Position numbers and translations under genes: made by a program. Below the pieces are notes generated by a model. It was given only the letters and a program-made list of their open reading frames with translations, searched no databases and was not told the origin of the DNA. DNA of 39,045 bases from Paraglaciecola sp. 20A4 (GTDB taxonomy: Bacteria; Pseudomonadota; Gammaproteobacteria; Enterobacterales; Alteromonadaceae). Numbering within the stretch: the stretch's first letter is position 1; the number at the start of each line of letters is the position of its first letter. The DNA lies in NCBI RefSeq assembly GCF_011378905.1, contig NZ_WTPY01000039.1:1-39045 (forward strand), read 5' to 3'. Shown piece after piece: positions 9,362 through 18,001 of this stretch.

Positions 9362-9817
9362 ATGAGGTTTGAAACAGCACGACAGGCTATTAACCATGCA
9401 AAATCATTTCATATTCGATTAGGTAAATTTTATGCGTTACTGGCAACAGACGAAAACTCACAAAAAGCAGCATTATTATTAAATTACTTGATTAAACATG
9501 AGAAAGACGCTGCTGATGCACTAGGCAATTATGAAAAAGACACGTCTACTGGAGTCCTAGATACCTATCTTCAATTCGCAAATGATCAAAATATACTTCA
9601 GATCCCAGAGTTTGAAACGTTGCAAACCGATAAATTGATAGAATATGTTGCTGAATTAGCCATGAAATTTAGCGATGAACTCATTGAGTTATATAGCCAA
9701 ATAGCACAAGAAGTAGATGAGATACAGTTGACAGAAATATTCACTAATTTGGTCGACATGCAAAAACAAGAAAAACGAATATTATCAATGAATATTGACC
9801 GAATGATGGATATTTAA
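9362..9817 (+). CDS. Small ferritin-like four-helix protein of unknown function
   Basis: A 151-residue soluble protein that reads as four amphipathic helices: about residues 5-29, 31-60, 88-117 and 119-147. This is the layout of ferritin-like/rubrerythrin folds. Helix 2 has NYLIKHEKDAADAL and helix 4 NLVDMQKQEKRIL, in the positions where rubrerythrins have ExxH metal motifs. The full set of acidic and histidine ligands is not present, so iron binding is uncertain. No signal peptide is visible. AAAGAGA lies just before the ATG. The upstream Fur-like box and divergent metal transporter support a link to metal homeostasis, but this is inference. Confidence 0.75.
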   Translation: MRFETARQAINHAKSFHIRLGKFYALLATDENSQKAALLLNYLIKHEKDAADALGNYEKDTSTGVLDTYLQFANDQNILQIPEFETLQTDKLIEYVAELAMKFSDELIELYSQIAQEVDEIQLTEIFTNLVDMQKQEKRILSMNIDRMMDI

Positions 9818-9871
9818 ACTCTCAAGCGTGATGTGTAACCAATGAGGCCAATAGCCAGAAAAGAGCAAAAA

Positions 9872-10546
9872 TTAATCATTCATTTCTTGTATGGTTTTTA
9901 TGATCAGGCTTCCCAACTGGCGTGTGTTAAATAGGTTTCCATTACTGTTTAATAAACTGACATTCAGAATTTTAGCGATGTTTCGTAACTCTGGTCTAAC
10001 AGGACTTATCTGTACGCCGTTTAAGTCAATTTCAATTGTGCCTGTCTCAAGTTCACGGATAAGGTAGCCCTGAAATTTAACTTCTTTAACAGACTTGATC
10101 TCAAATGTATTTTTAGGTTTTCCGCTTAGTTTACTTAATGACAGCATGCGCTTAGCGTTTCTTTCGCCGCCCAATAGTTCAATCATTTCAGCGGTAGAGG
10201 CGTCTAATAATGTCTCTATTTGCATTTCGTCGGTATTAACGCGCAGAATGATTACCCGGTCAACGAGTTCAAGGGTGTTGGCATTAAACGTAACATGCCC
10301 GCTGTTTCTCATCATGGCTGTTGTTTTTACTGAAATGCGCTCGCCCTCTGCACTAACTACGTCATAGCCCTTTTGATTTACCTCGGTAGCCATTTGCCCA
10401 TTAGAAATTAACGCCGCATATAACTCCCCAATACGCCCGCAAAGGTGACGTAACTCTGTTGGTGGTACACCCCAACTCAATTCCCGCTCAAACCAGCTCA
10501 TGGCCTCGCCAAGAGATTGGATAATTTGCATTTGTGTTAAGGCCAT
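9872..10546 (-). CDS. Lone PD-(D/E)XK nuclease-like protein
   Basis: A 224-residue cytoplasmic protein. Residues 35-75 have the look of a restriction-endonuclease core: an N-terminal GRIGELYAAL helix with E41, then GYDVVSAEGERISVK with D62 and K74 (D...S-x-K, a variant of D...[EQ]xK). This pattern is common in small restriction-enzyme-like proteins. The C-terminus (about 185-220, ILNVSLLNSNGNLFNTRQLG) looks like a separate small helical module with an N-T-R motif. No methyltransferase, helicase or other defence partner lies next to it, so a complete restriction system is not supported. The function is unknown. The start at 10546 lacks a strong Shine-Dalgarno. Confidence 0.7.
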   Translation of the reverse strand: MALTQMQIIQSLGEAMSWFERELSWGVPPTELRHLCGRIGELYAALISNGQMATEVNQKGYDVVSAEGERISVKTTAMMRNSGHVTFNANTLELVDRVIILRVNTDEMQIETLLDASTAEMIELLGGERNAKRMLSLSKLSGKPKNTFEIKSVKEVKFQGYLIRELETGTIEIDLNGVQISPVRPELRNIAKILNVSLLNSNGNLFNTRQLGSLIIKTIQEMND

Positions 10547-11408
10547 AACGCCAGGCTACCTTTGATTAAAACGTTTTTAGTAATTTGCCATAAGAACAAT
10601 TAGTTAGAAAGGTGGGATTGATACACGAGATAAATCTACGTTATTGAATGATGATGCACATTTTTTTAGGGCGTAATGTTGGTGCCTTATTATTCGGTGT
10701 TCGAAGAAACCATCAGCGGATCAAAAACCCACATAGCGGCAGCTAAAAGCATATAACGTAAGGCCGAGATAATAACAGCTGGTGTAGAATGGGTACGTAT
10801 TCTACGAAAATGCTAAAAAGAGAAATAAAGACCTTAAAAGCACTTAAAAGCACTATCTATCTGTTTTATATAAACTTTTAAAAATACCGTAATGAATGGT
10901 TAAAAATATACTCAGCACGAGACTTGTGCATGTCTCTTCACCTTTTCAGAGCATACAGTAGAAAAGCATATAGCAAACCATAAATACTCGCGCCCAAGCT
11001 CTCTCTTAAACCTCTGTATATTATAAAGATTACCGAATTAAATTTAACACAAGATGTCTTGGATCAATTTTTGCTGTTGGTAAATAAACAATATGAAACC
11101 GGGTACTGGAAAAATAATATATTGAGAATAGTAATGTAAAAATCTATTTGATATTAGATTAATGTTAAAAGGCTATAAAGTAAGGGTAACTGTAGCAATA
11201 CACCATTTATTCAGTGGCTTATAACATTATATTTACATATCAGAAGAGGTGAAAGTCCTAAATATTTACAATAATTATGCTTCTGACAGGTATTTTTACA
11301 CTTTCGGGTGATATTTCATTAAAAAGTCCTTATAAAAACATTATACAAAATTATTTAATTTTAAGTTATTGATTTGCAAGGGTGATAATTTATTGGATCG
11401 AAGTTTGC

Positions 11409-11438
11409 TTGACATTTTTTGTCAATATAAATAATAAT
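11409..11438 (+). promoter_or_regulatory. Predicted sigma-70 promoter of the polysaccharide operon
   Basis: A perfect -35 TTGACA (11409-11414) is followed after 18 bases by AATAAT (11433-11438, five of six to TATAAT). The -35 also forms one arm of an inverted repeat, TTGACA-ttttt-TGTCAA (11409-11425), a possible operator. Transcription would start near 11446, leaving a leader of about 300 bases before the first gene. Confidence 0.5.
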
Positions 11439-11447
11439 GATGATCTA

Positions 11448-11470
11448 AGATTCCGCTGTGCGGTCTTTTT
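11448..11470 (+). terminator. Terminator-like hairpin in the operon leader
   Basis: CCGC-TGT-GCGG (11453-11463) is extended by AGA/TCT around a two-base bulge and followed by TCTTTTT to 11470. This is a short intrinsic-terminator-like structure immediately after the predicted start site. It may be an attenuator or may end transcripts arriving from upstream. Confidence 0.45.
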
Positions 11471-11490
11471 CATAAAATAGATCTGAGTCA

Positions 11491-11658
11491 ATGTGTATTG
11501 TGTTATTCGGGCAGAGAAAAACAATAATATTGAACGGCTGCTCAAGGAATGTGGAGTCGTTACCGAATAACAAAAAAATGCATCGTGCAGTCAAATATTG
11601 TGACGCCACTGCGGCGCAGAAATTATTAAATGTTAATGCACGCCTGAACCAATTTTAA
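11491..11658 (+). CDS. Possible 55-residue leader ORF
   Basis: ATG at 11491 opens a 55-codon frame ending at TAA 11656-11658, between the leader hairpin and the first glycosyl gene. The C-terminal half (HRAVKYCDATAAQKLLNVNA) has ordinary protein composition. There is no clear ribosome-binding site and no recognised family. A second frame upstream (IERLLKECGVVTE) also looks protein-like, so this may be the debris of a frameshifted gene rather than a real small protein. Confidence 0.22.
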   Translation: MCIVLFGQRKTIILNGCSRNVESLPNNKKMHRAVKYCDATAAQKLLNVNARLNQF

Positions 11659-11747
11659 TAATTAAAAAGCATTGGTTATACAAGCTTATGTGATGTTCAT
11701 TTATCAGATAAGCAGATCAAGAACCGATATATTATGCAAGGAAGAAA

Positions 11748-13154
11748 ATGATGGTCCTACAAAATGGTCTTATCAAAAATAACATCAATAAATACGCTAC
11801 GTTTTATCGGTTAACAGATTTGATCGTTATCAAGCTCGCTTTGGTAATCGCATTATCAATTTTTCAAGTTTTGTATACACAAGATTTTTTTGTTCTTTTC
11901 TTGATTTCTATTATCGGTTTTTCTATTACGGCTGAAATGCTTGCGCTATATCGTTCATGGCGTGACGGCGCGTTCAAAGAAATCGTTTTTAATACCTTAT
12001 TGTCTTGGGCATTATCGTTTGTGCTTATTGCGCTTTATCTCTTCTGGACGCAAATCAGCATTGAACTTTCCAGAGGCGTCATTTCAGTTTGGTTTGTGTT
12101 AACGGCGGCGATGCTGGTTATTTGGCGGGGTTGCTTCAGTCTTTTCCTACGCTACATACGTCGTAAGGGCATGAATACTCGTAATGTCGCAATTATCGGG
12201 CTAACCAATGAAGGCGAAAGCCTCGCCAGAGAAATACTAGCTAATCCACAAACAGGCTATCGAATAAAGGCCATTTATGATGATCGGACCTCAACGCGCT
12301 TACCTGAAACCTATCACGGGTTGTTAAAAGGTAAAGTTGACGAAGGAGTAGACGCAGCACGGTTAAACGAATTTGACGTAGTTTATATAGCCTTGCCATT
12401 ATCGGCCGAAAAACGCATAACCGGAATATTACAATTACTGGGCAATACCACGGTTAATGTTCAACTTGTGCCTAACTTATATATGTTCAGTATTATGAGC
12501 GCCTCAATGGCGCATGTTAGAAATATTCAAACTATCAGTGTCTTTTGCAACCCAATGCGCGGTTCATACGCTTTAACGAAGCGAATAGAAGATATTATTC
12601 TTTCGAGCGTTATTTTGCTGCTTATTGCCGTTCCATTGCTGGTAATAGCCTTGGCCGTGAAGTTCACGTCTAAAGGACCTGTCATATTCAAACAACGCCG
12701 ATATGGCTTGAATGGTAAAGACATTAAAGTTTATAAATTCCGCTCTATGACCGTCACTGAAAATTCCGATGTGGTTACCCAAGCCACAAAAAATGACGTA
12801 CGTATCACTAAATTAGGGGCATTCTTACGACGCACATCTCTTGATGAATTACCCCAGTTCATCAATGTGTTGCAAGGAAAAATGTCGGTTGTAGGGCCAC
12901 GTCCACATGCGGCTGCTCACAACGAAGAATATCGTAAAGCGGTGTCATATTACATGCTGCGCCATAAAATAAGGCCCGGTATAACGGGTTGGGCGCAAAT
13001 CAATGGGTGGCGTGGTGAAACAGACACAATAGAGAAAATGGAAATGCGCATTAAATACGACCTAGATTATATTCGTAGGTGGTCTTTATGGATGGACGCA
13101 AAAATCGTCTTCTTTACTATTTTCCGTTCATTTACAGACAAAAACGCTTATTAA
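11748..13154 (+). CDS. Undecaprenyl-phosphate sugar phosphotransferase (initiating transferase)
   Basis: A 468-residue polyprenyl glycosylphosphotransferase of the WcaJ/ExoY type. It starts repeat-unit assembly by moving a sugar-1-phosphate (commonly glucose or galactose) from its UDP form to undecaprenyl phosphate at the inner membrane. The N-terminal part has about four membrane helices, then a Rossmann-like CoA_binding_3 region (about 140-270) and a fifth membrane helix near 280-305. The catalytic domain shows KFRSMT (about 330), the DELPQ and GPRP motifs (about 365-387), and the RPGITGWAQI/Y-D-L-D-Y-I signature near the end. AAGGAAG (11738-11744) is too close to the ATG at 11748; the second ATG at 11751 is better spaced and probably the true start. 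First gene of the locus. Confidence 0.95.
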   Translation: MMVLQNGLIKNNINKYATFYRLTDLIVIKLALVIALSIFQVLYTQDFFVLFLISIIGFSITAEMLALYRSWRDGAFKEIVFNTLLSWALSFVLIALYLFWTQISIELSRGVISVWFVLTAAMLVIWRGCFSLFLRYIRRKGMNTRNVAIIGLTNEGESLAREILANPQTGYRIKAIYDDRTSTRLPETYHGLLKGKVDEGVDAARLNEFDVVYIALPLSAEKRITGILQLLGNTTVNVQLVPNLYMFSIMSASMAHVRNIQTISVFCNPMRGSYALTKRIEDIILSSVILLLIAVPLLVIALAVKFTSKGPVIFKQRRYGLNGKDIKVYKFRSMTVTENSDVVTQATKNDVRITKLGAFLRRTSLDELPQFINVLQGKMSVVGPRPHAAAHNEEYRKAVSYYMLRHKIRPGITGWAQINGWRGETDTIEKMEMRIKYDLDYIRRWSLWMDAKIVFFTIFRSFTDKNAY

Positions 13155-13245
13155 ATGAGTTGCATATATATGCGTCGACTCAAACCATAGATAGTGGCCT
13201 ATAGCAGTATTAACGCCCCTAGCGAATAAATTAAAGGAAGTACAA

Positions 13246-14259
13246 ATGAAATACTTAGTAACCGGCGCAGCTGGTTTTATTGGTAATTTTGTTGCTGAAA
13301 AGTTATGTGAACAAGGCCATACAGTCGTTGGTATAGATAACCTAAACGATTATTACGATCCTAATTTAAAGCTCGCTCGCTTGGAGCGAATTACACATTT
13401 CGATAATTTTACGTTTATTAAAATCGATATAGCTGACAGAGACGGCATTGCTAAATTATTTGCCGACGAGAAATTCGAACGCGTTATACATTTGGCAGCT
13501 CAAGCAGGTGTGCGTTATTCAATTGAAAACCCAATGGCGTACATTGATTCAAATTTAGTGGGTATGGCCACTATTCTTGAGGGTTGCCGGCATAATAAAG
13601 TACAGCATTTGGTCTATGCATCATCTAGTTCGGTATACGGCATGAATGAAAAAATGCCTTTTTCCACCGAAGACGCAGTCGATCACCCTGTGTCACTGTA
13701 TGCCGCCACAAAGAAATCGAATGAATTAATGGCACACAGCTACAGTCATTTATACGACTTACCCACAACAGGGTTGCGCTTTTTCACTGTGTATGGTCCT
13801 TGGGGCCGCCCCGATATGGCACCGTTCTTATTTACGGATGCAATATTGAATGACCGCGAAATCAAAGTATTTAATCACGGCAAAATGAAGCGCGATTTCA
13901 CTTACATTGACGACATTGTTGAAGGCATTATTCGCATTCAAGACGTAGTACCACAGCGTAATGCTGAAAACCCCAATACGTCACCGTCTTCAAGCAAAGC
14001 ACCTTATAAAGTGTTTAACATCGGTAATAACGAACCCATCGCACTAATGACCTTTATTGAAGCGATTGAGAAAGCGTCAGGGAAAGAAGCTAAAAAGAAC
14101 TTCTTACCCATGCAACCGGGCGATGTCCCTGCCACGTTTGCTGATATTGACAGTTTGAAAGAAGAAGTTGGGTTTAAACCTGATACAAAGATTGAATATG
14201 GCATGCAGCAGTTTGTTGATTGGTATATTGCGTATAATAGTATGGCCAGTATTCGATAA
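13246..14259 (+). CDS. UDP-glucuronate 4-epimerase (NAD-dependent SDR)
   Basis: A 337-residue extended short-chain dehydrogenase/epimerase. The NAD-binding GAAGFIG loop is at residues 7-13, the acidic D31 follows beta-2 in GIDNLNDYYD, and the catalytic pair Y152/K156 is in YAATKK with SSSS upstream. The features DNLNDYYDPNLK and FTVYGPWGRPDMAPFLFT are typical of the CapI/GAE type that converts UDP-glucuronate to UDP-galacturonate. The polymer therefore probably contains galacturonic acid. No UDP-glucose dehydrogenase is in the window, so UDP-glucuronate must come from elsewhere. AAAGGAAG precedes the ATG. Its stop overlaps the next start as TAATG (14257-14261), implying translational coupling. 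Confidence 0.93.
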   Translation: MKYLVTGAAGFIGNFVAEKLCEQGHTVVGIDNLNDYYDPNLKLARLERITHFDNFTFIKIDIADRDGIAKLFADEKFERVIHLAAQAGVRYSIENPMAYIDSNLVGMATILEGCRHNKVQHLVYASSSSVYGMNEKMPFSTEDAVDHPVSLYAATKKSNELMAHSYSHLYDLPTTGLRFFTVYGPWGRPDMAPFLFTDAILNDREIKVFNHGKMKRDFTYIDDIVEGIIRIQDVVPQRNAENPNTSPSSSKAPYKVFNIGNNEPIALMTFIEAIEKASGKEAKKNFLPMQPGDVPATFADIDSLKEEVGFKPDTKIEYGMQQFVDWYIAYNSMASIR

Positions 14260-15239
14260 TGACGGTAATAGACGAAATTAGTGAAAAAGTCTCCATTATT
14301 ACACCAGTGTATAACGGCGAGTTTTTCATTGATAAATGCTATGAGTGCGTTGCAGCTCAAACATACCCGAATATTGAATGGGTTGTTATAAATGATGGCT
14401 CTCAAGATAAATCATTATCAAAGCTTGAAACGTTAGCTAAAAGTTATTCAAACATTCATATTGTTGATCAAAAAAATGCCGGTGCAGCTGAAGCTCGCCG
14501 AGCAGGTGCTTTGAAAGCGCAGGGTGAATTCATCGTATATTTAGATATAGATGACACTATTTCTGAAAACGCGATCGAGTTGGCACTTGAAAAATTTACG
14601 AAAAATATTGATGTTGTATTATTCACCCAGGTGAAAGTAGGCGGAGGTGAGTCAGTTCCGTTTAATATGTTCACTGATTCTTGGCCTCAATCTGGGGAAG
14701 ATGTCTTTAAATCTTGCATAGATGGTTGGGGAGCACATAGTTTCGGCGTATATAGAAAGTCGATATTTCTTTCTGCCTACTCATTCTTAGATAGTTTTGA
14801 AGATATGAGCAAAACCTACAAAGATGAATTATTGTCTCGTATTATTTTTACGCAATCGAGAATGATCGATTACTGTAAAGGCACTTACTTTTACGACTTA
14901 AATGATGAGTCAGTGAGTAAAAAGTTTAATCCTGATTACTTTTTGATTGCCAATAACGTTCACGCGCTTGATAAATATTTATTATCCCAAAATAAAAATA
15001 TTAGCATTGAACGAATGTATAGCCGACTGTTTTTTGATCTTTTGGGGCGTTATCTAAAATGGCGCAAACAGTTGACGAATAAAAGCGACTGGCAAAATGC
15101 GCTAAAAACGTTAGCCAAAAATATATCAATTACCAAAGACATTACTAATTCGGTTAGAAAATCAGAATTTAAAAAAATACCACCTCGTATTCTTTTTTTA
15201 TCAGTATATAAAACTGCCTCTTTAGTCAGGAGGTCATAA
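14259..15239 (+). CDS. Glycosyltransferase, GT2 family
   Basis: A 326-residue GT-A-fold glycosyltransferase. The N-terminus has the typical VSIITPVYNGEFFI strand, an INDGSQD nucleotide-binding motif, and YLDIDDT, which supplies the acidic D-x-D metal/nucleotide site near residue 95. The catalytic domain covers about 1-200 and the rest is variable acceptor-side sequence. It should add one sugar to the lipid-linked repeat unit on the cytoplasmic face; donor and linkage cannot be read. It is joined to both neighbours by TAATG stop-start overlaps (14257-14261 and 15237-15241). Confidence 0.9.
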   Translation: MTVIDEISEKVSIITPVYNGEFFIDKCYECVAAQTYPNIEWVVINDGSQDKSLSKLETLAKSYSNIHIVDQKNAGAAEARRAGALKAQGEFIVYLDIDDTISENAIELALEKFTKNIDVVLFTQVKVGGGESVPFNMFTDSWPQSGEDVFKSCIDGWGAHSFGVYRKSIFLSAYSFLDSFEDMSKTYKDELLSRIIFTQSRMIDYCKGTYFYDLNDESVSKKFNPDYFLIANNVHALDKYLLSQNKNISIERMYSRLFFDLLGRYLKWRKQLTNKSDWQNALKTLAKNISITKDITNSVRKSEFKKIPPRILFLSVYKTASLVRRS

Positions 15240-16678
15240 TGTCTGAAAATCGGTCAGTGGTATCTGGCATAGGGACAATGGCTGCTTTAACTATTTCGTC
15301 AAAGTTAGTTAGATTATTCATTCTAATGGTGACTGCGCGCTTTCTTACCCCTGAAGACTTCGGTGTCGTGGCTGCTTTTACCATGGTTTTCGGATTTGCG
15401 TACCTTGTCGCCGACATGGGAATACTAAGAACCGTTATACAACGGCCTTTAATCAGCGAGCGTCATATAGGCAGCGCACTAGGTTTGTCCGTTGGGCTAT
15501 GCACATTAGTGACTATTACACTTATTTTTCTTGGTACTTCTATTGCTGACATATTAACGATTGAAGAAATTGGTATGCCATTAAAAGTTTCCAGCTTAAT
15601 GTTTCTATTGCTTGGGGTGAGCAATATTTGCTCTGCATTATTACAACGCGGTGGGGACATTCTTTTTATAGGAAAAGTGCAGGCATTTGGCACTATCACA
15701 GGTAATATTTTTGTAACCGTACCTTTGCTCTACTTCGATATTGGTTATTGGGCGATCATTATCGGTTTATGGGTATCAGAGTTAATTTCTATTTTATTTA
15801 TATTGCAAAAAGGATGGGGAAACCTGCGCTATAAAATTTATAAAAAAGAATTGGTTGAGATTAGTAAATATGCGTCTGCATTTTTCTTTAATAATACATT
15901 GGGTTTACTTAGCCAACAATTAGACATTGCCATTGTAAGTCGATTTTTAGGAAGTGCCACGCTCGGAAATTATTCTAGGGCAATGCAACTTGTAGATTTT
16001 CCTAATCAGATATATTTACTTGTTGTAGATCGTGTTGTATTTCCAGTTATGGCAGCAATGAAGTCCGAGAAAGATAAATTAGTAGTCTTTTTTTTACAGT
16101 CCCTGTCATTATTAAGTTTGGCCTTAACACTTGGTTCAATTCTTTTAATTGTTGGGGCTCACGAAATTGTACTTATTATGATGGGAAGTCAGTGGGGAGT
16201 GGTCGGTGATCTATTACAGATACTTGCAAGCTGTATTATTTTTAGAGCCCTATCTTCATTTATGGATTCATTCTTAGCTGCTTACGACTTAGTGAAAATA
16301 TTAACAATTAAGCAAGTTACTTCATTGTTTATATTACTTTTTTCAGTTTGGTTTGGCCTCGACTATGGCGTGATTGGAGTTGCTTATGCTGTTGTCATCG
16401 CAAGTATTTTACGATTTTCATTAACGCTCATGTTTATAATTATGTATACAAGAATAACTTTTTATCAATTAATTAATAAATTCTCACCATCTCTATTTTC
16501 TGCTGTTTTTATAATTGCCCTTTACCTAATGATATCCAAAATTTCAATACTCTCAGGACTTTTAGGAGGGATAGTCACTATTTTAATTTTTCTAATCTTT
16601 TGTGCGATAAAGCCCTTGGGACTATTCCTTACAGACAAAGGGGCTGTTTTCATTAAGCAGAAGAAAGCAAATTTATAA
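15239..16678 (+). CDS. Polysaccharide repeat-unit flippase (Wzx/PST family)
   Basis: A 479-residue, very hydrophobic protein with about 12-14 transmembrane helices. It is of the MATE/PST-like oligosaccharide flippase superfamily and closest in style to WzxC-type proteins (N-terminal GIGTMAALTISSKLVRL, then TARFLTPEDFGVVAAF). It would move the undecaprenyl-linked repeat unit across the inner membrane. Sequence conservation in this class is low, but size, topology and the location between glycosyltransferases agree. Translation is coupled to the upstream GT2 by TAATG. A 194-base gap follows, the largest break inside this part of the locus. Confidence 0.9.
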   Translation: MSENRSVVSGIGTMAALTISSKLVRLFILMVTARFLTPEDFGVVAAFTMVFGFAYLVADMGILRTVIQRPLISERHIGSALGLSVGLCTLVTITLIFLGTSIADILTIEEIGMPLKVSSLMFLLLGVSNICSALLQRGGDILFIGKVQAFGTITGNIFVTVPLLYFDIGYWAIIIGLWVSELISILFILQKGWGNLRYKIYKKELVEISKYASAFFFNNTLGLLSQQLDIAIVSRFLGSATLGNYSRAMQLVDFPNQIYLLVVDRVVFPVMAAMKSEKDKLVVFFLQSLSLLSLALTLGSILLIVGAHEIVLIMMGSQWGVVGDLLQILASCIIFRALSSFMDSFLAAYDLVKILTIKQVTSLFILLFSVWFGLDYGVIGVAYAVVIASILRFSLTLMFIIMYTRITFYQLINKFSPSLFSAVFIIALYLMISKISILSGLLGGIVTILIFLIFCAIKPLGLFLTDKGAVFIKQKKANL

Positions 16679-16722
16679 AATTTAGGAATGTTTTATTAAA
16701 TATGAAGAGTGTTTTTAAAGTA

Positions 16723-16748
16723 TATCGATCAAACAGGTCTGATCGATA
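16723..16748. repeat. Perfect 9-bp inverted repeat between flippase and GT4 gene
   Basis: TATCGATCA (16723-16731) and TGATCGATA (16740-16748) are exact reverse complements separated by eight bases. A shorter dyad, AATGAA-ct-TTCATT, follows at 16753-16766. There is no T-run, so a protein-binding operator or RNA hairpin is more likely than an intrinsic terminator. Confidence 0.5.
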
Positions 16749-16872
16749 AATAAATGAACTTTCATTCATCAAAACTTCACCATTTTATTAGAACTGCAGG
16801 TAGTAGAACGACACCGGCGACGACCAATTTTTTATTAGTCAACAATAAATATAAGAGCTAAGGGAGCAAAAA

Positions 16873-18000
16873 ATGAAAATTTTAATAGGAATGACACGTT
16901 CAGATACAGTGGTATCAGGCTCTTTTAAGCACATTTGTCAAATTGGTGAAAAATTTCGTCAAGAGGGTGCTGAAGTAATTTATGCAATTGGCGGGAATGG
17001 AGAAGCGATTGATAAATTACGTGATTCAGGCTTTCAGGTGCATGCATTAACGGGTTTGAAACGGGATTTGAGCCCGATAAGCGATTTACTGTCATTACTT
17101 AAATTGGTTTGGCTTATTCTCGCTGAAAAACCACAAGTTTGCTCATGGCACACCGCAAAAATAGGCGCATTAGGGCGTATCGCGGCAATGTTAACATTTA
17201 AGCGCTCCTACTATGTTCCACATGGTGTGCCCTTTGTTAATACACCTGAAAACAAAGGGTATGAAAAATACCAGTTACTTGAAAAAACACTATCAGTTTT
17301 ACCTTCGACCATTATTGGTGTTTGTGAGTTTGATAAAAATGAGTACCTGCGTATTGGCGTCCCGGATAAAAAGTTATTAGTGATCCGCAATGGTATGCTG
17401 GGTATCAGTAACGATAATTGGCAGTTAAGCGATGAGCCCGTTCATTTTATTACCGCAGCGCGTTTTGAAGATCAAAAAGACTACGTAACCCTAGCGGAAG
17501 CGTGTCAGCAATTATTAACAGAGGATAAAGCCTTTATTCTAAGCATATACGGAGACGGACAGTACGAAGAACAGGTTAAATCTTACTTCGCTAACTTCCC
17601 AGCCGGTATGATTAATTTTTGTGGCGTGGTCGATAATTTCGCAGAAAAACTGGCCGAAGCAGACGTATTCGTACTATCCAGTTTTTGGGAAGGTTTACCG
17701 CGCAGTATTATCGAAGCAATGGCTTGTAAAAAAGCGGTAGTCACATCAGATGTAGGTGGTTGTTCTGAACTCATTGTTGAACACAAATCTGGCTACTTAG
17801 TCCCGATTCGAGATGCTAATGTGATGACAAGTTCGATGGCGGAATATATAGATGATAAACAAAAAATTGTTGATCACGGTATTGAAGCGTATGAATTGTA
17901 TAAGCAAAAATATTCATTGCCTGTCATGTTAGAAAGTTACTCAGAAGAGTATGGCGTCATTGGTGCTAAGCATCAAGCTAGCGCCCGACAGGAAGCATAA
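16873..18000 (+). CDS. Glycosyltransferase, GT4 family
   Basis: A 375-residue GT-B-fold retaining glycosyltransferase. The N-terminal domain has the open GSFKHICQIGEKF loop. The C-terminal domain (about 185-350) has the donor-site E-x7-E motif in SSFWEGLPRSIIEAMACKKAVV, followed by SDVGGCSELI and GYLVP, as in GT4. It would extend the lipid-linked repeat unit on the cytoplasmic side; the sugar is unknown. AAGGGAG precedes the ATG, so translation re-initiates independently after the 194-base gap. The next gene starts two bases after this stop. Confidence 0.92.
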   Translation: MKILIGMTRSDTVVSGSFKHICQIGEKFRQEGAEVIYAIGGNGEAIDKLRDSGFQVHALTGLKRDLSPISDLLSLLKLVWLILAEKPQVCSWHTAKIGALGRIAAMLTFKRSYYVPHGVPFVNTPENKGYEKYQLLEKTLSVLPSTIIGVCEFDKNEYLRIGVPDKKLLVIRNGMLGISNDNWQLSDEPVHFITAARFEDQKDYVTLAEACQQLLTEDKAFILSIYGDGQYEEQVKSYFANFPAGMINFCGVVDNFAEKLAEADVFVLSSFWEGLPRSIIEAMACKKAVVTSDVGGCSELIVEHKSGYLVPIRDANVMTSSMAEYIDDKQKIVDHGIEAYELYKQKYSLPVMLESYSEEYGVIGAKHQASARQEA

Positions 18001-18001
18001 T

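Larger units (their letters stand above)
10547..11747. other. 1.2 kb AT-rich leader region of the polysaccharide locus
   Basis: No convincing long gene. A 51-codon open stretch without a normal start at 10984-11139 ends in protein-like text (LDQFLLLVNKQYETGYWKNN) and could be the tail of a decayed gene. A promoter (11409-11438), a hairpin (11448-11470) and a possible 55-codon ORF (11491-11658) are listed separately. I saw no JUMPstart/ops element (GGCGGTAG) and no recognisable riboswitch. Confidence 0.5.

Noticed and set aside
11240-11270. GGTGAAAGTCC-like text suggesting a group II intron
   Set aside because: Only one short motif matches; no domain V hairpin or reverse transcriptase is present.
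10547-11747. JUMPstart/ops element or c-di-GMP riboswitch in the operon leader
   Set aside because: I searched by eye for GGCGGTAG and for GEMM core motifs and found neither.
17951-18001. Upstream start for the GT2 gene at 18002
   Set aside because: It would overlap the preceding GT4 and add a non-family N-terminus; ATG 18002 has a good ribosome-binding site and the normal GT2 start.
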